DNA from: Anas platyrhynchos
Taxonomy: Eukaryota > Chordata > Aves > Anseriformes > Anatidae
DNA length: 64,000 nucleotides
Reading direction: 5' to 3'
NCBI RefSeq assembly: GCF_047663525.1
Contig: NC_092613.1
Coordinates: 5,047,501-5,111,500 of the forward strand
In this document: positions 1 to 10,568 of the stretch, piece after piece
How positions within the stretch are numbered: position 1 is the stretch's first letter
How the letters are laid out: each line of letters begins with the position of its first letter
Notes under the pieces: model-generated
Databases searched by the model: none
What the model saw: the letters and a program-made list of their open reading frames with translations, nothing else
What the model was told of the DNA's origin: nothing
Program-made: the position numbers and the translations under genes

Positions 1-3000
1 TACGTGCTGCTCCCACATCTGAAACTTTTCCACGTTGCCTTTGTTCGGGTTGCTCTGCGTCCTGCTGTCTTCCAGGGTGGCTGGAAACAGCATCGAGGAA
101 ATCCCCGCTGCATTTCCCCTCCGTTCTCACCCGAGCTGTGCCTTGGGTGCTGTGCCTGAGGAGCAGGAAAGCAGCTGAATATTGCCAAAGCCTGGATGTG
201 GGGATGGGAGAACAGGGACACGGGGGGACCAGGGCTGGCAGCTGCCCCGTCCCCATCCCGGCAGCTGGGGAAACTCCAGGGCATCTCCACCAGCCTCCTC
301 CGTACCCCCTCCTGCCTGCTCCTGGCCTTGCTCCGTGACTATCCCTTGGGTCAGGAGTGGGTTCCCTGCCCTGAATCATCTCCTTCTCGCTGTCTTCATC
401 GCAGCCTGTGCTGTGTCATCTCTCCCTGCTCTTTATTTAATAGAGTGCAGGCAGCCAAGGCAGCGCTGAGCTGAAGCTGCTGACTCCTGCGTGGTGCTGA
501 GGAGCAGGAGCTGTGATTCCTTCCCGGTGCTCGCATGCTATTTCCAGCTCATTGTTGCCCCTGTTCCTGCCTCTCCTGTGACGCCAGTCCCCCGTGCATT
601 GAGAATAATCCCCGCAGGGGCTGGGGGGCTGGCAGACAGGCTGGTTTCAGCCGAGCTTTGCAGCCCCTTCCTTTTCTCACGCTGGCTGGCACGCTGCACG
701 ACTGCCCAGGGCTTTTCTGGCATGGCAGCTGGGTGAGTACGAGAGCTTTTTCTCAGTGGGGAGCAATCTCTCTGATAGCTTTCCCTGTCTGCATCTTTGT
801 TTTAACCTGCTCGTGGTGACAGCGAGGAGCACGTGGGTGTTTGGCAGGTGGAGGCGGTGCGGGGAGCGGTGATGCTCTGGGCGCACGGCTCCTGCGGGCT
901 GTGGAGGGGGCCTGGGTTTGACAGGTCGCTGGGTCCAGCTGCAGAAATTGGGGGTCAGTGCTGATGGCAGCGGAGCTGAGACTCGAGCGTGACCGCAAAA
1001 GGATGCCAAGGACGTTTGTGGTGTTCACCTGGATCTCTGGCATCCCTGAAAGGAGGGGAGGAGTGGTAAGGAATGGAGCAGGCACAGCAGAGGGCTGCTC
1101 CTGGGGCTGTGCAGGGGCTCTAGGTTCTTTGGAGCAGGTTGGGCTCACACCAGATCAGTAAATAGTGGGTCCTGTCTGCTTGGGGGCTGTGTAAGGTTGG
1201 GGGTCTCTGTCTGTTCCCCCCTGGGTGGAGGGTATGTGCCTGTGAGGCACGGGGGGCGTGTGGTGATGTCTGAGGGTGCCTATGAGCATTAAAAATAGAA
1301 GGTTTGGGAGTGGCTCCGGGGCCTTTTTGCACTTCCTTCAATTTGGAGAGCTGTAAATAGGCTGCCTTTTCACCCTGCGCTTACGCAGAGAGTTGCAGTG
1401 CAACACTCAGGGGAGCGTATCGCCCTGGAGAAAAGCCTGTTGGATGCAGGGTGGGGATTTCAGCTCCAGCTGGGCCTGGTGCTCGCCCTCCCCAGCCGAG
1501 GAAATCCAAACCTGGAGCATAAAAGCTGCTGAGTCCTGGGGAGATGATACAGGGGAGAGAGCACGAGCAGCCGCAGGCAGCAGCGCCGGGTTCAGCGACA
1601 AGATCTGCCCTGTTGGGGCAGCTCATCACTTTGGCACTTTCAGCACAGCCTGGTCTCTAAATCACAAATCGTTGGAGGTAATAAATGCCACTAAAGCGGG
1701 CCCTGGTGGGGGCTCAGCTCCGTCTGCCATCTCCTCTGATAGGAAAGCAATTACCATTCATTTGGATTCTAATGTAGCCATTTAGGAAAAACACGTTAAT
1801 GCCTCTGATTTGTTGGGTATAATTAAGTGATAATTCCCTCTGCCCTGGAGGAGAACGTGGCTGCAGTGCGCTGGGCATTTGGGCAGCACATTTTGGCAAG
1901 TCCCAGCTCTCACGGCACGGCACCAGTGATGCTGGGCAGCTGGAGACAAAGGGTGCGGGTGTAGTGCTTCAGACTGACCTCGATTTTCTTTTAAGAGCAT
2001 AAAATAATAGAGAATCCTTACTGCAAGGCAGCTGGGTTCAGGCAGGGCTTTGCACCGATGCTGCTAAACGCGGTGGCTCTCCGGGTGCCCCGGTTCCAGC
2101 TGTCTGGGACCGCAGCTGGGATGAATTTGCAGGTCTTTGCTCTGCCTGTTCTCACAGGGAACCCAATAGAAATACTCACCCACCCCCAAGTCTGAATCTA
2201 ACTCCTGGTCTTTGTGTGCTAATATGCTGGAAAAGATTTTTTTAGGCAATGCCTTGCTAAAAAAGGACCAGTTAGAAAATTATGCTTGAGATTTGGGTAT
2301 CTGTAATGACAGCAGAGGAGCTGTCTGGCAGCAGCAGTGAGGTTCTGCTTTTGTCAGGCGTTTGAGTGACGTGTTTCATCCCAGGACTGCACTTTGTAGT
2401 TGAAGAAATTGAGGGACAGGGCAGGAGAATGATTTATTGGAGGTCAGAATGCAAATCTGACACGCTCCTGGAAACAGGAGCTGGCTCTGCTTTCCTAATT
2501 TGCTGGACCGTGCTGAATTTGTCCACGGCAATGCATGAAAATTCACCTGGAGAGAAAAAAAATTAAATATTCATGAAAGCCCTGGTCTGGAGCTGCTTAA
2601 ACTGCCAGGGCAAAAAATCCCCGAGCTGATCCGGTTGCGGGCAGCGATGCACATCAGAGGATAAGGTACTGCAGGGATGGAGGACAACAGCTGCCCGTCT
2701 CATCTGCTGCTTGCCCCTTTCTCTTCGGCTGCTGGGAAGATGCAAAGCACGGCGTGACTCGCTGCTGCTCTTGATTGTTGCTTTGTGTTCCTTTGTACCG
2801 TGGCCCCCGCGGTGCCGGGGCTGTGCGCATGTGCTTGCGCCGGGTCCTGCTGCTGGGGGCTCGCATCCCAAGAAGTGTTTGTGTGTGATGAACCGAATTC
2901 TTTATGCAACACATAACGCTCGGCTGGCTAGTGAAATTTATTTGGGGGAAGACGTTCAAATAAACAAGAATCTCTCCATCAGCCCCGCTTAAATTGATCG

Positions 3001-4712
3001 GGTTTTGTGCCAGCTCGGGCTGGTAAGTGAAGCGATTTTGATGGATCTCCATCCAGTTGTCTGAGACCTGCTGATCCTTTTCCATCGCTGTCCTCTAATT
3101 CACACTTTCAGGGGAAAATCAGGGAACTATCATGGTCAGATGCTCCCTGTGGGCCGTGCCCCGAGGCAAAGCAGGCGGTGAGGAGCTTGTGGTGATGCCC
3201 GAGATACCCGAGGGCCACGTCCACCTCCCTGCTTGGAGGTGGGCGCAGCAGGCACGGAGCTGTAGGAGGAAGATTTGGTGACCCCAGTGTGCTGCACGCA
3301 TGGGGATGCGGGGTCTGATCCTTGCAGGGAGCTCTGCCCCGGTGCTGTGGTCCCCCAAAGCACCCAGATCCCCACCCGGCTCACCCAAAATGTGGTGAAA
3401 GGCGGCTGTAGGTGGCTGTTGCTATGCTACAGGCTCCGGCTGTCGGAGGGGAGCCGTGGCCAGGGCTGGAGGAGGAAGCTGAGCAGCAAGGCGAGGTGTG
3501 GGGCAGCCACCACTTGGTCCCAGGGCAGGCAGGTTATGGGGCTGGAGGCCCACTCGTGTCCTCTCGGGTCTAAATGAAGCAGTAGGAGACGGGTCTGGCT
3601 GTCTCTTGTGGGAGAACGGAGTCTGCCCCCCCCAAAAAAAAGAGAACCATAACAATTTGTGGCTTAAGTATCTTAGCTGGGAGAGTCCAAGTTGCTTTGT
3701 AGCCCATCCACCGTGCTGTGTCAGAATAAATACGAAATGCCCCCCAGCAGGTCTGCTGGCTCTCAGCCAGGAGGCAGAAAAGAGGGTTTGGGAACAAACA
3801 TCAGCTCCAGGGGCTTCCAGACCCCGGGCTGCAGAAACGGGGGCAGCCAGCCCTGCTCCACCACCGGGCAGCTCCTGTCAGCAGGGACGGGCTCCGTGGG
3901 GCTGCAGCATCCTCAGGGAAAGTCTCAAAAGGGGTCTGCAAAGGGGACCGAGAGGGAACAGCACCGACCTAGAGCGCAGCAGTGTGGGGAGGGGTCTGGG
4001 CTGTGCTGTGCTGGGGCAAGATGCTTGGACAGTGTCTAAATGCCCTGCCAGGAGTGTGTCTGCGGTGTCAGCAAGCTCCTACCCTCCTGTCCCCAGATGT
4101 GTATGCCAGGAGAGATTAAAACAGGGTGAACACAACCCCTCCGGTGTCTGAAGGGCAGTTTCTGGCCCACGCTGGTTGCACATCCAAGGTGGAGATGCTC
4201 GGTGCAGGATGCACCTTCTGCCACGCCGCGCGAGCAGCTGCCTTTGTTCCCTCCCGTTTGCTCTCTCTCTGCCTTCCCGCACTAATTAATCTCATCTGCA
4301 TCGCTTAACGGCCGTTCCAAGGGAGAAGAGGGAGAAAATAAAAAGGTGTGCATCAGGGCTGGTGCCTCTGCCCTGGTGCTGCTGGCAGGACCCCGGTCAG
4401 GGCTGGGGGGGGTCAGTGCTGGTGGTCGCTGTTCACAGCCGGGGTGGGGGCAGGAGCAGGGTGTCCCAGCGTGTGTGGGCAGACGTAGCCAAGGGTCAGG
4501 AGGAGAAATCAGGTCAGAGAAAAGGAGGACGCAAGGAAAAGTTCCCGAGCAGGCATGAAGGCAGCCGAGGAAGTGAGCAGACAGCTTGCAGCCTCCTCAG
4601 CTTGAGCGTCGCTTGGGGGCGGGGATGCTCAGGGAGCAGGATCACAAACTGACTCCAACCTCCCTTGCCTTTTTTTTTTTTTCTCCCCCCTTTTGTTTTG
4701 TTTTATTTTTAG
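1..4712. other. Non-coding 5' flank or first intron of KLHDC8A
   Basis: I see no supportable coding exon here. All open frames are short, overlap on both strands and lack recognisable protein content. Several A/T-richer patches (about 1660-1830, 2230-2300, 2500-2580 and 2880-3010) stand out from the GC-rich background and contain homeobox-like TAATTA and AATTA cores. They could be conserved non-coding elements, but this is only inferred from composition. No CpG island is evident, so the KLHDC8A start site is either left of the window or a CpG-poor promoter inside it. Confidence 0.6.
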
Positions 4713-4779
4713 GCTCGTTCTCTGCGTGAGCTGCTGAGGCAGACCGGGAGCTGCAGGATCAATGGAGACGCACTGAAAG
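4713..4779 (+). other. KLHDC8A: Candidate non-coding 5' UTR exon of KLHDC8A
   Basis: A very strong pyrimidine tract (4667-4710) ends in TTTTTAG at 4706-4712. It is followed by 67 bases ending in the donor AAAG|GTACCG at 4779/4780. It lies 161 bases upstream of the acceptor of the first coding exon. It contains a tiny upstream reading frame, ATG at 4762 to TGA at 4776. The call rests on splice signals alone, and the exon could be chance. Confidence 0.4.
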
Positions 4780-4981
4780 GTACCGCGGGGTGCCGCGCCG
4801 TGCCGGGGGGATGGAGGGGCTATGGTGCAGATGCGGTGGTTTTGGGGAGCTTTGCTCTGCTCCCGGCTGCCTGCAGCTCTGTCAGGGGAAGGATGGTGAC
4901 CACACTTCATGCCTCTGCACCTCTCCACTCTGTTTTGCAGCCTAGGCACCTCCCCGCGGGCAGGGAACCCATGCTGGTGCC

Positions 4982-7900
4982 ATGGAGGTCGCCAACAGCA
5001 GAGATTTCCAGTGGAAAACCCTCGCCCCGCTGCCCAGCCGCAGGGTCTACTCCACCCTGGTGGAGGCTGGCGGGCAAGTGTTTGCCATCGGGGGCTGCGA
5101 TGACAACGGGGTCCCCATGGACTGCTTCGAGGTCTACTCCCCCGAGGCCGACCAGTGGACGGCGCTGCCCCCCATGCCCACGGCCAGGGCCGGGGTGGCG
5201 GTGGCCACCTTGGGCAAGAGGATCATGGTGATAGGGGGGGTCGGCGTGAACCAGACGCCGCTGAAGATAGTGGAGATGTACAACGTGGACGAGGGCAAGT
5301 GGAAGAAGAGGAACTCGCTGAGGGAAGCGGCCATGGGCATCTCGGTGACGGCAAAAGGCAAGGGGGGTTGGTTCTGGATGTGTTCTGGGGGGGTGGCTGC
5401 TGGGGGGGGTCAGCATCCCTCCTTGCACCAGGCCCAGAAGCTCTCTGGGCAGTGCCACAGGGTTGTGTTTTTCCCCCAAAACCTTTTCTGTGCTGGCAGA
5501 GGTTGAGACCCATGTGTTAAATCCCACCTGCTGAAGGCAGCAGGCTGTTCTTGGTGCCTAATGCGGTGCTCAGCTCTGCCCCGGAGCCACAAGTGCAGGT
5601 AGCTGGCTGGATTTCATGCAGGTAGCTGGCTGGATTTTGGGCAGGTCCAAGCTCCAGGGTCTGGAGCTGAACTCCTCCAGGGCTTTGCAGCCAGTTCAGG
5701 TCTAGTTCTGCCCAAGTCCCAGACTGGGGGGGAGCTGAGCGGGTGCACAGAGCTGGGAGACCCCAGGCTGAGCTGTGGAGCTGGAGACGTGCAGGTCTCC
5801 GAGCTGTAAACCAGCTTTAACCTGAGGACACGTCTCTGGTCCAGACCCAGAACCAGGCAGAGGGGTCAGCTTCGTAGCGGTGGGCTCAGATCAGTGCACC
5901 AGAAAGGGAAGCACCTGGGCTCCTGGGGGCTCCTGCCAGCTCCCCTCTGTGAGCTTAACCACAGCCTTAAACACACGCTGCTAAATGCCTGCAGGGCTCT
6001 GCCTTTATCAGCCCATCTCATTTTTTTTTTAATTTATAAGCAGAGATGTGGAGCATTGATTTCCTTTAGCGCCTTGTGCCGTGCTTTGAGGCCAGGCAGC
6101 TTCCCGGTGCTCCTGGGTCACCAGCCCAATCTCTGGGCAGTCTCTTCGCAAGCTGCTCCGTTTGTTTGCTTAAGCGGCTTTGAAAGCTGCTGTCAAGGAT
6201 TATTTAAAAATAATATTTACCATCTTGGAGGTGATTTTCTCTCTGAGCTTGCCTATTGACCGATATGGAGGGGCCAATCCAGTGTGTGGGGCCGGGAGCA
6301 GAAATAGCTCCCCAAATCCTCCAGCCGTGCGCTGGGTCTCTGCTTTTCCAGCTGCTTTGTTGTAGGGCCACTGTCGCTATCTCCTGAGCTTTGTAGGGTG
6401 CCGTGCTTGCTGAAGGAGATAATGTGGGTGCTGTGGCCAGTAGGGTTTTGTTCTGGGGAGCCAACTTTGCTGCTGACGTGGCCAACTCAGAGAGGAACCG
6501 GCAGCTTGAGTGTGGTATTTGGGCTCCAGCCCTTCCAGTTTGGGTCACATCCTGACCCAGAGCTCGTGGGGTGAAGGCAGCAGCAGAGAGGTGCTGGGTT
6601 TGCTGCAGTGCTGTAACCTCCCCCCGTTGGGTGTGTGGGGCAAAGAAAGAAAGGGAGAAATGATGTTACCAAAGGGAAGGGGACGCAGGCTTACACCTGC
6701 CTGCTCCTGCCCAAAGGCTCGAGAGCAAAGGGCCCTGCGGCTCCCACCCTCCCTGCACCCCAAGCACTGTCACAGCACCCAGGGGTGCCAACGCCATCCT
6801 CGGCTCCGTGTCCCTGTCCCCTCCAAGGGGCTGTGCCAGGAGCAGGGCTCTGGGTGCTGTGGGAGGGGATGAGGAGTCCCGTGAGCAAGTCCCAGTGGGG
6901 TTGGGGGCATGGTGTGACGATGTGTACACTTGCACGGGGCTGTTTCAAACCAATATAATAATTTTGTGCTTTTTTTTTTTTTTTTGCTTCTTGGCCCTGT
7001 CCAGACTACAGAGTCTATGCGGCCGGAGGGATGGGGTGCGACCTGCGGCCGCACAACTACCTGCAGCACTACGACATGCTCAAGGACATCTGGGTGTCAC
7101 TGGCGGCCATGCCCACACCCAGGTACGCGGCCACCTCCTTCCTGCGAGGCACCAAGATCTACGTGCTGGGTAAGATCTACGTGGGGCTGGCGTGGGCTCG
7201 GGGTTTGTGTTCACACCTCCACATCGAGCACCGGATAGAGCCCACGTGCCTTGAATTCCCCAGGAGCTCAGAGATCCTGCAGCAGCTCGGTGCCAGGGCG
7301 ATGCCCCCCTTTGTTTCCCTGCTCCGTTTGCAATCCTGGGACTGAGCTACTGAGTGAAACCACTTCTGTCCATGCTACATCACCCAAGAACTGCTCGCCT
7401 TCCAGAGCCAGCCTTTGACAGGGAAGGTCCCGCTGTCTCTGGGGAGTGCAGGACCGAGCCCGTTACAGGGAGCAGTTTTCCTCAGCCTTACAGAAAGGGG
7501 AACCACGGCAGGGAAGCGTTGCCGTTAGCTCACAGCCAAACGCACAGAGCTGGGATCAACCCAGCAGCCCCAATGGCTCAAACCACCAGGCAGCACCGGC
7601 TGTCTTTAGGGTGCTACCAGAAAAAGGCTCTTTTGATCTATTTTGCTGTTTGTTTGCTGCTAGCAAACAGTCTGGGGGCCCAGCAGCGAGCACAGGCTCT
7701 GCTTTCAGAGGCACGGGGAGCATCCGAGCGGAGAACAGCTGCTCTCCTTTGCCTCTGATCGCTGGGAGAATAAAGCAGGTCCTTGGCGGCCGCGGTGGCA
7801 GCTGCCTTGGCTCTCCTGCTCCGTCGGGAGCGGGGCCGGTGCTGAACTCATCTGAATTGCAAAGGCTCCCCCAGCGCCCAGCCCTTCTCTGCTGTGCGTT

Positions 7901-9313
7901 TGTCTTGATTAAACGGGCGCATACCAAACACCTGCCTGCACTCCCTGCCCGCGGCTGCCGGCACGGAGGGAAGCGGCGGGTGTGATGCACGGGGAAATGA
8001 AGTGCTTTAATTTCATCAAGCTGCAGCGCAAAGAGAGGGAGTGCGAGGGGGACAAGGTGCCAGGCTCAGCAGCCCTCATTCCAGGTGATTTAGGACGTGA
8101 GGATGGCATCAGCGGGCAGCTCGCTTGCTCTCAGCCTGCCCCAGGAGCATCCCCGGGGTCCTGCTGGTGCCGTTGGCCAAGCCAACCATCCCTTCCTTCC
8201 TTCCCATTCCCATTCCCATTCCCATTCCCATTCCCATTCCCATTCCCATTCCCATTCCCATTCCCATTCCCATTCCTTTCATCCCTTTTCTTCCCAACCC
8301 CTCACCCAGGCGGGAGGCAGTCCAAGTACGCCATCAACGCCTTCGAGGTGTTCGACACCGAGACCCGATCGTGGACCAAGTTTCCCAACATCCCCAACAA
8401 AAGGGCCTTCTCCAGCTTCGTGCCCACGGAGGACAAACTCTTCAGCCTCGGGGGCCTGCGGCAGGGCCGGCTCTACCGGCAGCCCAAATTCATGAGGACC
8501 GTGGACGTGTTTGACATCGAGCAAGGTGGGGCTGTCCCGGGTGGGAGGCAGGCGGTGGGGGTTTGGGGTTGGGAGGAGAGCAGAACCTCTCATCTGCTGA
8601 GTGTTTTGGGCGTTGAACCCCGTCTGCAGTCTGGGATAACGAGAGAAGGAAGACAGGGAAAAAAAAAACATGGGCCAGAGGGGTTCAGCAGCTGCTGGGT
8701 TCGGCAGCTCCCTCCCTGGCAAGGTGGTGAGGAAGCTGAGCACCGTGTCACGGGGTTTTGGTACCCCGAGGTGCAACTGCACGTCCACAGGGAGGTGGGA
8801 GGCTCGGGAATCGGGGGGGTTCCCAAGGATCAGTGGCTCTGCCATGCCCGTCTGTCCCGTCCCAGGCGGCTGGATGAAGATGGAGCGCTCCTTCTACCTG
8901 AAGAAAAGGCGAGCAGACTTCGTGGCCGGCTACCTGAAAGGCAGAGTCGTCGTGGCTGGGGGGCTAGGTGAGGCGCTGGGGGCAGCGGTGACACTTGGGG
9001 GTTGGGGGGTGTCGTTACCGAGCGGGGAGCAGGGGAAAAGGACCCCATAAGGGGATAGGCTTCGGGGTACAGATTTCGGGATGCTGGCCGGTGCTTCCCC
9101 CCTCTCTTTGTGTCCCCAGGGAACCAGCCGACCGTCCTGGAGTCGGCGGAGGCCTTCCACCCCGAGAAGAACAAGTGGGAGAGCCTGCCCCCGATGCCCA
9201 CCCCGCGCTGCGCCTGCTCCAGCATCGTGGTCAGGAACTGCCTGCTGGCGGTCGGCGGGGTGAGCCAGGGGCTGAGCAACGCGGTGGAAGCCCTCTGCGT
9301 CTCCGATTCCTAA
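4982..9313 (+). CDS. KLHDC8A: KLHDC8A, kelch domain-containing protein 8A (5 coding exons)
   Basis: Coding exons are 4982-5357, 7005-7169, 8310-8525, 8866-8967 and 9120-9313. All internal junctions are phase 1, and together they encode 350 residues plus TAA, the same length as the human protein as I recall it. The protein is made of kelch repeats with diglycine turns at about residues 37-38, 85-86, 133-134 and 181-182, then later GGLRQG and VAGGLG turns. These are expected to fold into a six-bladed propeller. Highly recognisable blocks include GGCDDNGVPMDCFEVYSPEA, LREAAMGISVTAK, GGRQSKY and SIVVRNCLLAVGG. The ATG at 4982 has a strong context (gccATGG), and its exon opens after TGTTTTGCAG at 4931-4940. 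Intron 1 uses a GC donor (AAAG|GCAAGG at 5357/5358), the only choice that keeps both phase and homology. The family's biochemical role is poorly defined; a protein-binding scaffold is likely from the fold. Confidence 0.97.
5358..7004 (+). other. KLHDC8A: KLHDC8A intron 1 (GC-AG)
   Basis: This 1.65-kb intron begins GCAAGG rather than GT and ends in a long T tract followed by CTGTCCAG at 6997-7004. No other gene is supported inside it. A short T run (6019-6028) and an A/T-richer patch at 6190-6240 are the only compositional features. Confidence 0.85.
7170..8309 (+). other. KLHDC8A: KLHDC8A intron 2
   Basis: A 1.14-kb intron with GTAAGA donor and CACCCAG acceptor. It contains a 12-copy hexanucleotide microsatellite close to the acceptor (separate entry). 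An internal GAATAAAG at about 7768 is an AATAAA hexamer that could serve as an intronic poly(A) signal, with no other support. Confidence 0.85.
8203..8276 (+). repeat. (CCCATT)n hexanucleotide microsatellite, about 12 copies
   Basis: A near-perfect CCCATT array is followed by C/T-rich sequence and then the KLHDC8A exon 3 acceptor at 8309/8310. It is preceded by a short CCTT run. It produces the spurious His-Ser, Phe-Pro and Pro-Ile repeat frames seen in translation. It sits where the pyrimidine tract and branch point of this intron would be. Confidence 0.95.
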
Positions 9314-10345
9314 CAGAGCCCTGCCCCGATTTGGGGACCCCGCTCCCTGCTGGTGCTGGGCCGGCTCCTGGTGGTGCTGAGCTGCGTGAGCATCGCCTGA
9401 GCCGCCCCAGGAGCCTGCTGGAGGCTGACACCAGCCTTGCTCTGAAGCTGCTGCTCCCATCCCTCCTGGGTGCTGCTGTTTGGGCCCCGCAGAGGGAAGG
9501 AGATTTTGGCCAGGGTCCCCCTTGGTCATCTGCAGAGCCCCGTGGGGAAATCCAGGTGAAGGGACCGCTCGCAGCACTGGTGTGTGCCGTGTCCTGCCAG
9601 CAGAAAGGGCTCTGGGCAAGCATCTCCCCACTGCCACCCTGACCCACCACGAAGGCGACGTGTTTGGGGATCAGGAGAACCCAGCCAGGTCCACAGTGGT
9701 TCAGGGAGAAGGGACGCGATGCCCTCGGAGCACCCTGGGGTCTGCGCGTGCTTCCCTGCACAGATCCCCTCGGTTTGCAGCGAGGAAAACCCTGGACCCG
9801 CAGCCAGGCTGAGGGGATCGTTCTTTTGCCTTCGTAGCAAGGCTTTCCCTGCGCACCCGTAGCATTTCACTGTCACTTTGCCAGGAGCCGGAGCACGGGG
9901 CTGCCAGTGCTCCTGGGAGGGCGAAATGCCCAAAGGACTGCTTTGGCAAGAGGCTGGCCCTTACCTTTGGCACAGGAATGGCACTAACACGCCTTCGCAG
10001 GGGTTCACGGAGAGGTGGCCTCAACCTGCTCTGTTCCAGCCTGGATTTTGGCTCCTCCAGTGATTTGGGATCTGCTGTTCGCTCCTGAGAGAAAGGAGCA
10101 GAACCGAGCCCTGCTGCTGGAGCTGGAGCCCTCTCCTGCCCCCGGGGCCAGGCAGTGGCTTTGGTGACAGCCTTGTTCCAGGGGTGAGGACAAAAAAACC
10201 CAGGCCCCACAGCCAGCAGCCCCCAGGCACCGCTCCCTCTTTGGGTTCATCCTTCCCGGGCAGTTGGAGGGAGGGCTCGAGCCACCGGGATACACTTCCA
10301 GCTTGTAGCAGCTGCCTCATTAAAAGCTGTCTCCAGAAGAGCTCT
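9314..10345 (+). other. KLHDC8A: KLHDC8A 3' UTR and flank (approximate end)
   Basis: Non-coding sequence follows the TAA at 9311-9313. No AATAAA is present near it. The first plausible poly(A) hexamer is ATTAAA at 10319-10324, followed by a T/G-containing stretch, which would give a 3' UTR of about 1 kb. The end is inferred and a different cleavage site is possible. Confidence 0.45.
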
Positions 10346-10454
10346 CAGATGAGCCCGGTCTGTGCTAAGGACCCTCTGCCGTGATTAGGTGACGAGGGGG
10401 GATTCAGGGCTAAAAAGGGGGAGACGGGGCCAGCTGTGGCTGAGGTCAACACGT

Positions 10455-10568
10455 CCCTGCTTGGGCATCCCTTGGCATTTCCAGGGGCACGTCCCTTCTT
10501 GGACATCCCTTGATATTTCCAGGGATGCATCCCTGCTTGGGCATCCCTTGCTATTTCCAGCATGCCCC
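10455..10568 (+). repeat. 38-bp minisatellite, three imperfect copies
   Basis: Units start at 10455, 10493 and 10531. Each reads roughly CCCTGCTTGGGCATCCCTTG followed by a TATTTCCAGGG-like half. The regular 38-base spacing shows tandem duplication. It lies just past the inferred KLHDC8A 3' end. Confidence 0.8.

Noticed and set aside
1-4700. miR-135b-like hairpin expected near LEMD1 in this linkage group
   Set aside because: The mature miR-135 sequence (TATGGCTTTTCATTCC-like) is not present on either strand in this part of the window.
8097-8495. His-Ser, Phe-Pro and Pro-Ile dipeptide repeat proteins
   Set aside because: Translations of the CCCATT microsatellite in an intron, not a real protein.
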